Shown piece by piece: positions 1-7,309 of a stretch of 64,000 nt of DNA. This stretch comes from Planctomycetaceae bacterium. GTDB taxonomy: Bacteria > Planctomycetota > Phycisphaerae > SM23-33. Below the pieces are notes generated by a model, which was not told the DNA's origin, did no database searches, and worked only from the letters and a program-made list of their open reading frames with translations. A program made the position numbers and the translations under genes. The DNA is taken from positions 89,967 to 153,966 of the forward strand of contig JBDKTA010000043.1 in assembly GCA_039680605.1 (NCBI GenBank), written 5' to 3'. Positions within the stretch are counted from its first letter, which is position 1. Each line of letters starts with the position of its first letter.

Positions 1-111
1 GCGTTCATCGTGGGCATTCTGGTCGACACGTTTCTGGTCCGCCCGCTGATGGTGCCGGCGTTTATCCTGGCGTTCAACCGCATGAAGAATCATGCCCTAC
101 ATAAGACCTGA
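1..111 (+). CDS. MMPL/RND-family exporter, C-terminal end (partial)
   Basis: Open reading frame entering from the left edge and ending at a TGA. The 36 visible residues include the run 'GILVDTFLVRPLMVPA', typical of the last transmembrane helix of MMPL/RND-type transporters (usual form G-x-x-x-DTFxVRxLLVPA). It would be an inner-membrane exporter of lipids or hydrophobic compounds. Only the tail is visible, so substrate and partners cannot be judged. Family assignment rests on one short motif. Confidence 0.55.
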   Translation, partial: AFIVGILVDTFLVRPLMVPAFILAFNRMKNHALHKT

Positions 112-166
112 AAGATCTGAAATATAACAAAGATAATGGCGAATCCGCTTCCCTTCCCTGTAAAGT

Positions 167-212
167 GCTGTGAAAAGTACAACAAAGTGCAAGTAAGTGC
201 AATAGTGGGATG
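167..212 (-). repeat. TTGTACTT-type dispersed repeat, copy 1
   Basis: On the minus strand this reads as consecutive units like TTGCACTTACTTGCACTTTG, then TTGTACTTTTCACAGC. A second copy lies on the plus strand at about 41745-41790. It occupies the spacer between the converging exporter and phoU. Function unknown. Confidence 0.5.
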
Positions 213-276
213 AGGCGGGCAGGTTTTGCCGGTTGCGGCCTCGACGCCCCGGCGCGGACCACTGACCAACTCTTTC

Positions 277-948
277 TCACCTCGGGATCTGGGGGTGTCG
301 GACGTCCTGGCCTTTGACCATGTAGATGACGTCTTCGGCGATGTTGGTGGCGTGGTCACCGACGCGTTCGAGGGTCTGGGCGATAAGCATCAGGGCCATC
401 GCCCGCTCGATGGACTGCGGGTCGGCGATCATGTAGGTGAACAGCTCTCGCAGGACCTGGTCGCGCAGGTCGTCGACCTTGTCGTCGGTCATGCGCACGG
501 TCTGGGCCAGCAGGATGTCGCCGCTCTGGAAGGCCTTGACGCTGTCGCGCACCATGCCGCGGGCCAGGTCGGCCATTCGCGGGATGTCGATGAGCGGCTT
601 GAGCGGCGGGACCGTCAGCAGGAAGTCGACCTTGGTGGAGATGTTCACCGCCAGGTCGCCGATGCGTTCGAGTTCGGCGTTGATCTTCATGGCCGCGACG
701 ATGGCCCGCAGGTCGTTGGCCACCGGTTGGCGGGTCGCCAGCAGCGTCAAGGCTTTGTCGTCGATGGCGATCTGCAGGCGGTTGATCTTCTCCTCCTGCT
801 GGGGGATCCCATCGGCCAGCGACCTGTTACGGCTGGCCAGTTCTTCCACCGCCCGGTCGACGACCTGCTCGGCCAGTTCGGCCATGCCGATGAGGCTGCC
901 CTTGAGGTCGCTCAGTTCGCGGTCCAGTTGTCGCTTGTGCGTGTCCAT
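277..948 (-). CDS. phoU: PhoU phosphate signalling/transport regulator
   Basis: 223 aa, the normal length for PhoU, beginning MDTHKRQLDRELSDLKGSL. It has two PhoU helical repeats with conserved metal-contact style segments, 'RIGDLAVNI' and 'RVGDHATNIAEDVIYM', each one E/D-x-x-D-containing helix. PhoU restrains Pst uptake and the PhoR/PhoB kinase when phosphate is sufficient. It is the last gene of a pstS-pstC-pstA-pstB2-pstB1-phoU operon. The spacer to pstB1 holds a long imperfect inverted repeat, which might uncouple PhoU expression. No phoB/phoR genes are in the window. Confidence 0.95.
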   Translation of the reverse strand: MDTHKRQLDRELSDLKGSLIGMAELAEQVVDRAVEELASRNRSLADGIPQQEEKINRLQIAIDDKALTLLATRQPVANDLRAIVAAMKINAELERIGDLAVNISTKVDFLLTVPPLKPLIDIPRMADLARGMVRDSVKAFQSGDILLAQTVRMTDDKVDDLRDQVLRELFTYMIADPQSIERAMALMLIAQTLERVGDHATNIAEDVIYMVKGQDVRHPQIPR

Positions 949-989
949 TCAACAAAACCCTCATCAGCAGCGTCGCACGGCGGCGCTGA

Positions 990-1075
990 ATCGTCCTCGT
1001 CCTCGTCGTCGTCCTCGGCTTCCAACGTCAGGGAAGAAACCGACGACGAGGACGAGGACGACGACGAGCACGAAG
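990..1075. repeat. GTC/CTC-rich imperfect inverted repeat between pstB1 and phoU
   Basis: Arms of about 30 bp built from CGTCCT/CGTCGT units (990-1021 and 1036-1075) pair with a few mismatches around a 15-nt loop. In the phoU leader RNA this would be a very stable hairpin. It lies wholly in the 128-bp spacer inside the pst operon. Confidence 0.6.
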
Positions 1076-1076
1076 C

Positions 1077-1832
1077 CTATCCATATCTTCCGGTAATGTA
1101 ATCGGCCGTTCGGTTGTCGCTGGGCGCAGTGAAAATCTCCGGCGTCTTTCCCATCTCGATCATTTCGCCCAGGAGCATGAATGCCGTCATGCTCGAGACG
1201 CGGGCAGCCTGCTGCATATTGTGCGTAACGATGACGATGGTATACCGCTCCGCCAGGCGGCGCATGAGGTCCTCGATGTGGTCGGTGGCGATGGGGTCCA
1301 GCGCCGAGCAGGGCTCGTCCATCAGGATGACCTCCGGCTCGACCGCCAGCGTCCGCGAGATGCACAAGCGCTGCTGCTGCTCGGGCGAAAGCTGCAGCGC
1401 CGGTTCGTCCAGGCGGTCCTTGAGGTCCTCCCACAGGGCGGTGGCCTCGAGGCTGGCCTGCACCAGGTCGCGCATGGCCGCCGACCCGTTGCCGCCATGC
1501 ACCCGCGGACCGAAGACCACGTTCTCGTAGACCGACAGCGGAAACGGATTGGGCCGCTGGAACACCATGCCCACGCGCTTGCGGAGCTGGGGCAGGTTGG
1601 TCCCGCCGGAGTGAATGTTCACGCCGTCCAGGAGAATCTCGCCCTCAACCCGCGCTGTCGGGATCAGATCGTTCATCCGGTTGAAGCATCGCAGCAGCGT
1701 GCTCTTGCCGCAGCCCGAAGGGCCGATGATGGCCGTGATCGCCCGAGGCGGCACCGACATCGTCACATTCTTCAGCGCATGGAAATGGCCGTAGAAGAGA
1801 TTCAGGTTTACTGTCTCGAGTTTCTTATCCAT
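1077..1832 (-). CDS. pstB: Phosphate ABC transporter ATPase PstB, copy 1 (degenerate signature motif)
   Basis: About 251 aa from the ATG at 1832; the upstream in-frame extension is repeat-derived and was left out. Walker [10 protein letters not shown] is at residues 37-45. The Q-loop '[10 protein letters not shown]', Walker B '[13 protein letters not shown]' and H-loop 'VTHNMQQA' are intact. The ABC signature reads LSPEQQQR instead of LSGGQQQR. PstB normally homodimerises beneath PstC/PstA and powers phosphate import. Here a second PstB is encoded just upstream with complementary losses, suggesting a heterodimer. The spacer to pstB2 contains short AATCCGAAATC-type repeats. Confidence 0.93.
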   Translation of the reverse strand: MDKKLETVNLNLFYGHFHALKNVTMSVPPRAITAIIGPSGCGKSTLLRCFNRMNDLIPTARVEGEILLDGVNIHSGGTNLPQLRKRVGMVFQRPNPFPLSVYENVVFGPRVHGGNGSAAMRDLVQASLEATALWEDLKDRLDEPALQLSPEQQQRLCISRTLAVEPEVILMDEPCSALDPIATDHIEDLMRRLAERYTIVIVTHNMQQAARVSSMTAFMLLGEMIEMGKTPEIFTAPSDNRTADYITGRYG

Positions 1833-1841
1833 CAGCACTCT

Positions 1842-2000
1842 CAGAAACAAATCCGAAACAGCAAATCCGAAATCCGAAACAAAGGACAAAAAGCAAACAA
1901 CAATAAGACTCGCGACGGATAGCGGTCGGTTCCATTATTGCTTCTTGTTGTTTGTTGTAGTTTGCTTCGGATTTCGACATTCGAATTTCGAATTTGTTCT
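1842..2000. repeat. Oligonucleotide repeats (AAATCCGAAATCCG type) between the two pstB genes
   Basis: Direct and inverted copies of AATCCGAAATCCGAAAC and GGATTTCGAATTTCGAATTT motifs flank a TTGTTGTTTGTTG-rich centre. Related motifs occur at 9160-9200, 24126-24146 and 30433-30530. No gene is visible here. Confidence 0.55.
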
Positions 2001-2807
2001 TCATCCAAAGTTTCCCGTCAAGTAATCGTTCGTCCGCGAGTGGTCCGGGGCGGTGAAGACCTTCGCCGTGGGGCCGACTTCGATCAGCTCGCCCATCAGG
2101 AAGAACGCCGTGCGGTCGCTGGCGCGGGCGGCCTGCTTGGTGTTGTTGGTCACCAGCACGATCGTGTAGCGGCTCTTGAGTTCGTAAAGGGCCTCTTCGA
2201 TCCGGGCCGTCGAGATCGGGTCCAGGCCCGAGCACGGTTCGTCCAGCAGCAGCACCTCGGGCTCCAGCGCCAGCACGCGCGCCAGGCACACGCGCTGCTG
2301 CTGTCCGCCGGAAAGATTCGTCGCCGGCTCCTGCAGGCGGTCTTTGAGTTCGTCCCAGATGTACGCGCTGGCCAGGCTGCTCTCGACGGCGGCATCGAGT
2401 TTCTCGCGCGAGCGCACGCCCGCCAGTCGCAGGCCGTAGACGATGTTGTCGTAGATCGACCACGGCAGGGGCGTGGGCGTGGCGTAGACCATCCCCAGGC
2501 GGCGGCGCAGGGCGGTCACGTCCATCTTGGGATCGTAGATGTCCTGCCCGTCGAGCAGGATGTGCCCGGAGTGGCTGGCCCGCTCGTCCAGGTCGTTGAG
2601 ACGGTTGAGGCTCCGCAGCAGCGTGGTCTTGCCGCTTCGGGCCGGGCCGATGATCGCCAGGCGCTCGTTGGCGAGTATCTCCAGGCTCACCCCGCGCAGG
2701 GCGGCCTGGTCGCCGTACAGGACGCTGAAGTCGTCGATGACGATCTTGGCCTTGGGCCCCTGCCCGGTCGCCGGGGCCTGAGACACATTTTGAGTCTGCT
2801 CATTCAT
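2001..2807 (-). CDS. pstB: Phosphate ABC transporter ATPase PstB, copy 2 (degenerate Q- and H-loops)
   Basis: About 268 aa from the ATG at 2807. It aligns with PstB throughout and has a good signature 'LSGGQQQRVCLAR' and Walker B 'VLLLDEPCSGLDP'. Walker A is the unusual but consensus-compatible GPARSGKTT. The Q-loop Gln is replaced ('MVYATPTPLP' instead of FQRPNPFP), and the H-loop His is Asn ('VTNNTKQA'). The nucleotide site built on this subunit is therefore probably weak or non-hydrolytic. It is the fourth gene of the pst operon. The 125-bp spacer to pstA carries two repeat elements. Confidence 0.92.
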   Translation of the reverse strand: MNEQTQNVSQAPATGQGPKAKIVIDDFSVLYGDQAALRGVSLEILANERLAIIGPARSGKTTLLRSLNRLNDLDERASHSGHILLDGQDIYDPKMDVTALRRRLGMVYATPTPLPWSIYDNIVYGLRLAGVRSREKLDAAVESSLASAYIWDELKDRLQEPATNLSGGQQQRVCLARVLALEPEVLLLDEPCSGLDPISTARIEEALYELKSRYTIVLVTNNTKQAARASDRTAFFLMGELIEVGPTAKVFTAPDHSRTNDYLTGNFG

Positions 2808-2820
2808 AATCGGCAAGACA

Positions 2821-2884
2821 GCCACGCCCGGCTGGGGCAGATCGTGGCTCTCCGGGCCTGCGGCCCTGCGCGCCACGGCACCCA
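2821..2884. repeat. ATCGTGGCTCTCCGGGCCTG repeat, copy 1
   Basis: Contains ATCGTGGCTCTCCGGGCCTG followed by CGGCCCTGCGCGCCACGGCA. The same block recurs at 47388-47432 within a longer palindrome. It lies in the pstA-pstB2 spacer. It is followed at about 2885-2930 by an ATTCCA/CTTCCA-rich stretch. Confidence 0.6.
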
Positions 2885-2932
2885 GCTACCCTTCCATCCT
2901 TCCAGTATTCCACCATTCCATTCTTCCGCTTT

Positions 2933-3769
2933 TCACGCAGCCTTGGCGATAAACCGGCTCATCAGCCAGTACGCCGCGATATTGATCAGGAGGATCGATA
3001 TTATCAGGATAGCCGCCGTCGCGTAGGCATTGTCCATGCTGATGCCCTCGCGCGACAGGATGTAAAAATGCACCGACAGCGTGCGCGAGCTTTCCATCAG
3101 CGACTGCGGCATGCGCAGGGCCGAACCTGCCGTCAGGATCAACGCCGCCGTCTCGCTGATGCTGCGCCCGATTGACAGCACGATGCCCGTCGAGATGCCC
3201 GGCAGAGCTGACCGCAGTACGACGTTGGTGACCGTCTGCCAGCGCGTGCCCCCCAGGCCCAGGCTCACCTCGCGAAAGGCCGCCGGCACGGCGCGAATGG
3301 CTTCTTCGCTGGTGCGGATGATCGTCGGCAACACCATGATCGCCAGCGTCAACCCGCCCGCCAAAATCGACAGGCCCATCTTCAGCGTGATGGCAAAAAA
3401 CACGAACCCGAACAGACCGAAGATGATCGACGGGATGCCCGCCAGGCAGTCGGCCCCGAAACGGATCACGGCCGTCAGCTTGCCCTCACGCGTGTATTCG
3501 GTCAGGAAGATGGCCGTGACAACTCCCACCGGCGCGGCGATCAGAACGGCCAGCGCCGTCACCGCCAGTGTTCCGACGATCATGGGGCCGATGCCGCCGG
3601 CCTTGCCCATCTCGCGCGGATGATCGCTCAGGAAGGTCCAGGTCACGTGCGGCAGGCCTTTGACCAGCACATACACCACGATAAACAGCAGCACCGCGAC
3701 CGTCAAAGCCGCCAGGGCCCACAGGCCTGTCACCACCGCCTTCTGTCGCAGGGCTGGAGAGAGCGTCAT
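2933..3769 (-). CDS. pstA: Phosphate ABC transporter permease PstA
   Basis: 278 aa integral membrane protein with about six transmembrane helices. It carries the permease/ATPase coupling (EAA) loop 'VPAAFREVSLGLGGTRWQTV' and a C-terminal 'RSISETAALILTAGSA' segment typical of PstA. With PstC it forms the phosphate channel. Its start codon overlaps the pstC stop by 4 bp (ATGA), indicating translational coupling. Confidence 0.95.
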   Translation of the reverse strand: MTLSPALRQKAVVTGLWALAALTVAVLLFIVVYVLVKGLPHVTWTFLSDHPREMGKAGGIGPMIVGTLAVTALAVLIAAPVGVVTAIFLTEYTREGKLTAVIRFGADCLAGIPSIIFGLFGFVFFAITLKMGLSILAGGLTLAIMVLPTIIRTSEEAIRAVPAAFREVSLGLGGTRWQTVTNVVLRSALPGISTGIVLSIGRSISETAALILTAGSALRMPQSLMESSRTLSVHFYILSREGISMDNAYATAAILIISILLINIAAYWLMSRFIAKAA

Positions 3770-4626
3770 ACCTTGGGCACCCTCCGCGCCCGCTGCCGCG
3801 AAACAGTCAAGGCGATCGAGTTAAGGACCATGATGATGACGAACAGCGTCACGCCGGTGGCGAACAGCGCCTGGCGGTGCTCGCCGGTGGCGTAGCCCAT
3901 CTCCAGGGCAATGTTGCTCGTCAGGGTGCGCACCGAATCCAGAACGCTGGTCGGCAACGCCAGGCTGTTGCCGGCGACCATGATGACGGCCATCGTCTCG
4001 CCGACGGCCCGACCCATGCCCAGGATGAACGCGGTGACCAGGCCCGAGCGGGCGGCCTTGAGCACGACCATGCGCGTCGCCTGCCAGCGGGTGGCGCCCA
4101 GAGCGATGGCGCCCTCGCGATAGCTTCGCGGAACCGCCCGCAGGGCGTCGACCGAGATGCTCGTGACCGTCGGAAGCACCATGATGCCCAGGATGATCGA
4201 AGCCGCCAACGCCGACAGGCCCGGACCGCCGAGGTACTGGCGGATGATCGGCACCAGGATCACCACGCCCATGAACCCGTACACGACCGACGGAATGCCC
4301 GCCAGCAATTCAATCGCCGGCTTGACGAACGTCGCCAGGCGACGCGGGGCGAACTCCGTCAGCACGATGGCGCAGCCCAGACCGAAGATCAGCCCGATCA
4401 CCATCGCCCCGGCTGTCACCACCAGCGAACCGATGATCATCGGGAAGATCCCGAACTGTCCCTGCCCCGGACGCCACTGGCTGGACAGGAAGAAGTCGCT
4501 GAACCCCACGCGGAAGATCAGCGGCAGCCCTTCCTTGAAGATAAAGACGGCGATGAGCGCCAAGGCCCCGATGGCCGTCAGCGCCACGCTCATGAGAATC
4601 CACTGGATGATCTTGTCCTGCCTCAT
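3766..4626 (-). CDS. pstC: Phosphate ABC transporter permease PstC
   Basis: 286 aa membrane protein with an N-terminal helix and a binding-protein-dependent permease domain. The coupling loop reads 'VPRSYREGAIALGATRWQAT', and the segment 'GMGRAVGETMAVIMVAGNS' is diagnostic of PstC. It partners PstA in phosphate import. It overlaps pstS upstream and pstA downstream by 4 bp each, so the three genes are almost certainly co-translated. Confidence 0.95.
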   Translation of the reverse strand: MRQDKIIQWILMSVALTAIGALALIAVFIFKEGLPLIFRVGFSDFFLSSQWRPGQGQFGIFPMIIGSLVVTAGAMVIGLIFGLGCAIVLTEFAPRRLATFVKPAIELLAGIPSVVYGFMGVVILVPIIRQYLGGPGLSALAASIILGIMVLPTVTSISVDALRAVPRSYREGAIALGATRWQATRMVVLKAARSGLVTAFILGMGRAVGETMAVIMVAGNSLALPTSVLDSVRTLTSNIALEMGYATGEHRQALFATGVTLFVIIMVLNSIALTVSRQRARRVPKV

Positions 4627-5558
4627 TGAGCCGACACCAATCCCTGACTTTCCAGCACCGCCTGGCCCGGCGGGCTCAGAACGTACTGAATGAAGGTTCC
4701 AGCCTGGGGCGTAAGCCCCGCCGCCCCCGCCAGCGGCGAGTTCGCCTGAGTCGAGGCCGTCGCCGCCCCGACGGCGCGATGCACCACGAACAGGAACGGC
4801 CGCACCAGCGTGTACGAACCGTTGCGCACATTCTCCACCGACGCCTCGACGCCGTTGATCTTGAGCGACTTGACCTCCGTACCGACCAGGCCCAGGGACA
4901 TGTATCCCACGGCGGCCGGGTCCGTCCGGACGAGTTCCTTGACGGCCCCGTTGGACTCCTGCACCAGCGCCCGCAGGGCGGTCTCCCGGCCGTGCATCAC
5001 CAGGTGCATGAAGGCCTCTCGCGTTCCCGAGCCTTCCTCGCGCATGATGAGGTTAACGGGGCGGTCGGGCCCGCCCAGTTGCTTCCAGTTGGTCACGTCG
5101 CCGGCAAAGAGGCTCCGAATCTGTTCTTGGGTCAGCGAGTCGATGGGGTTGGACTCGTTGACGATCACCGCCAGGCCGTCGCGGGCGATGACGATGGGCA
5201 TCATCGTCTGTTGCTCCTGGCGGCTGAGGCTTCGCGAGCACATGCCGATATCGGCCAGACCGCTGGCCAGGGCCTGGATGCCGGCTGTCGAGCCGCCGCC
5301 TTGAACCTCGACGCTGATATCGCCGTGGCGCTGGTCGAAGTTCTCGGCCAGCAGTTCCGCGAAGGGCTCGACCGAGGTCGATCCGATCAGGGTGACCATC
5401 TTGCCCCGCGTCTTGCGAAAGCCGCCGGCCCCCCAGATCAGACCCAGCGTCAGCAGCAGCAACAAGATCGCCGTCAGCGCAGCAGCCACGGGCACCTTGC
5501 GACGTGGACGGTAGTGTTGTGGCGCCGGCGGCGCCTGCGTCATCCTGACAGCCATCAT
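4623..5558 (-). CDS. pstS: Phosphate-binding protein PstS, membrane-anchored
   Basis: 311 aa. Phosphate-contact motifs of the PstS family are visible: 'GSTSVEPFAELL', 'GGGSTAGIQAL', 'CSRSLS' and 'EEGSGTREAF'. The N-terminus has a basic stretch followed by a long hydrophobic helix (about residues 24-43) with no lipobox Cys and no clear cleavage site. It is therefore probably tethered to the inner membrane by an uncleaved helix. Two adjacent ATGs are possible starts, preceded by AGGA. First gene of the pst operon. I saw no convincing Pho box upstream. Confidence 0.93.
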   Translation of the reverse strand: MMAVRMTQAPPAPQHYRPRRKVPVAAALTAILLLLLTLGLIWGAGGFRKTRGKMVTLIGSTSVEPFAELLAENFDQRHGDISVEVQGGGSTAGIQALASGLADIGMCSRSLSRQEQQTMMPIVIARDGLAVIVNESNPIDSLTQEQIRSLFAGDVTNWKQLGGPDRPVNLIMREEGSGTREAFMHLVMHGRETALRALVQESNGAVKELVRTDPAAVGYMSLGLVGTEVKSLKINGVEASVENVRNGSYTLVRPFLFVVHRAVGAATASTQANSPLAGAAGLTPQAGTFIQYVLSPPGQAVLESQGLVSAQ

Positions 5559-5699
5559 GACTTCCTGTGTCGAGCCTTGTCCAATCGGGCGTCATTGTAA
5601 CCACCTGACCGTCCCAGGCAAGTTTTTGTGCAGCGGCGAAACCCCGAGTCCGGCCGGCGGTTATGTTCTGGGGAATAAAACTGATCACAGGAGACACCC

Positions 5700-7151
5700 A
5701 TGAGCGCACGTGTAATGTTGTGGACTGTGGTGGCGGCTGTGGCGTTGCTGGCCGGATCGACCGTGGCCAACGCCAAGACCAAGGTGGCCGTCGCCGGCGA
5801 TAGCCTGGCGACCAACTCTGAAGTTCCCTGGCCGGCCGTGCTGGGCAAGCTCCTGGGCGACGAATATGAAGTGCAGACTTTCGGCGCCAATGGGCTGAGC
5901 GTGCTGACCAACACATACCGCTCCATTTGGGTGCGTTACGAGCATGCCAAGGCCGCCGAGTATCGCGGCGACATCACGATCCTGGCCTTTGGCGCCAACG
6001 ATGCCAAGCCCGGCAACTGGGCCCGCAAACGTGAATGGGTCGGCCTGTACAAGCGCCTCATCGGCATGTACAAGGGCGAGAATCGCAAGATCTACATCGT
6101 CCTGCCACCGCCGCCAACGTCCGAGGCGCCGTACGGCATCGACAAGAAGATCCTCCAGGAGGAACTCATCCCGACTCTGAAGAAGATCGCTGAGGAAACC
6201 GGCTGCACCATCATCGACACCAACACGCCCCTGCAGGGGCGCGACGACACCATCGGCGGCGACCACCTCTACCCCACGCTGGTCGGGCACGAGATCATTG
6301 GCAAGGTCGTCTACATGGCCCTGACGGGTAAGACCGTCGACCTGCCCGCTCCGCCTAAACCCAAGTCCAAAGAAGAAGTCGTCGCCGAGAATGCGGCCAA
6401 GGCCGTCACCGCCGCCCACGTCAAGACCATGAACGTCGGCGACGTGGCCGAACTGACGCCCGAATACGTCCAGAACGAAAAAGGCGACGGACCCGACGGC
6501 AAGGGCAACACCGAAGACGACACCTGGCAGTTCTGGTTCGAACTGGCCCACGCCATCAAGAGCTTCCACCGCCTGAGCCTGGCCACCAAGACCATGCCCG
6601 CTGACCAGCGGCTAAACGGCATCTTCGATCCCAAGAGCCGCCCCGGCCACCAGAAGAAAGTCACCGGTCCCATTGGCGGCAGCACGCCAAACCCCAAGGA
6701 CACCGAAGGCTGGATCTTCATGACCGACTGGGACGGCCGCAACGAAGGCTGGTGGGGCGACCTCAAGGCCAAGCAGGTGCTGGCGCACCCGTTCGTCGAG
6801 AAGAACAGCCACTGCTGTGTGGCGGTGAGCTTCCGCGTCCCAGCCGACGGCGCCTACGACGTCACTGGCACGCTGACGGACCTGATGGTCGCCAAGATAC
6901 CGCAGTTGACGGGCATTACCTGGCGCGTCGAGGTGGCCAAGGAGTGGAAGGGCAACGAGAGCCCTGCTCCCGACACGATCGCCGCCAAGGGCGGACCCAT
7001 CGGCGACGGCAAAGGCCCCGACAGCGCGCCCTTTGAAGCCAAGAGCGTCCAGTGCAAGAAAGGCGAGTTGATCCGCCTGGTCATCGATCCAAACAACAAC
7101 TGGGGCACCGATATGACCAAGGTCGAGCTGAAGATCAAACGCGTCCAGTAG
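5700..7151 (+). CDS. Secreted SGNH/GDSL-type hydrolase with C-terminal accessory region
   Basis: 483 aa with a signal peptide (MSARVMLWTVVAAVALLAG..ANA). The SGNH blocks are visible: 'GDSLAT' with Ser35, the Gly/Asn block 'GANDAKPGN', and block V 'GGDHLYP' with Asp188 and His189, so the esterase triad looks complete. Residues from about 230 have no family I recognise; they are rich in Gly and charged residues and may be a beta-sandwich binding domain. It is probably a periplasmic or secreted carbohydrate or lipid esterase. RBS CACAGGAG lies upstream. It is divergent from the pst operon. Confidence 0.75.
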   Translation: MSARVMLWTVVAAVALLAGSTVANAKTKVAVAGDSLATNSEVPWPAVLGKLLGDEYEVQTFGANGLSVLTNTYRSIWVRYEHAKAAEYRGDITILAFGANDAKPGNWARKREWVGLYKRLIGMYKGENRKIYIVLPPPPTSEAPYGIDKKILQEELIPTLKKIAEETGCTIIDTNTPLQGRDDTIGGDHLYPTLVGHEIIGKVVYMALTGKTVDLPAPPKPKSKEEVVAENAAKAVTAAHVKTMNVGDVAELTPEYVQNEKGDGPDGKGNTEDDTWQFWFELAHAIKSFHRLSLATKTMPADQRLNGIFDPKSRPGHQKKVTGPIGGSTPNPKDTEGWIFMTDWDGRNEGWWGDLKAKQVLAHPFVEKNSHCCVAVSFRVPADGAYDVTGTLTDLMVAKIPQLTGITWRVEVAKEWKGNESPAPDTIAAKGGPIGDGKGPDSAPFEAKSVQCKKGELIRLVIDPNNNWGTDMTKVELKIKRVQ

Positions 7152-7158
7152 CGTTTTG

Positions 7159-7212
7159 GTGGCACAGGCTTTCCAGCCTGTGACTGCACAGCCTGGAAAG
7201 GCTGTGCCACCG
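7159..7212. repeat. Palindromic element GTGGCACAGGCTTTCCAGCC, copy 1
   Basis: Two head-to-head palindromes: GGTGGCACAGGCTTTCCAGC then CTGTG, mirrored by CACAGCCTGGAAAGGCTGTG and CCACC. It starts 7 bp after the stop of the SGNH gene. Five other copies lie at 11381, 41978, 53013, 61585 and 62040. It can form a terminator-like hairpin on either strand. Confidence 0.85.
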
Positions 7213-7309
7213 ACCCGTGAAAGCGTATCCGCCTCCAAACGCCCCGGCATTGCAATGCCGGGGCGTTTGCTGTACACAGGCGTTAGACCCTGTTGAAAGG
7301 ATTGAACCC

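Noticed and set aside
226..1101. 291-codon plus-strand frame over phoU
   Set aside because: Antisense to phoU; its acidic/Ser-rich end comes only from the GTC/CTC hairpin.
5559..5699. Possible Pho box upstream of pstS
   Set aside because: No two CTGTCAT-like half sites with proper spacing were found; the match was too weak to report as a site.
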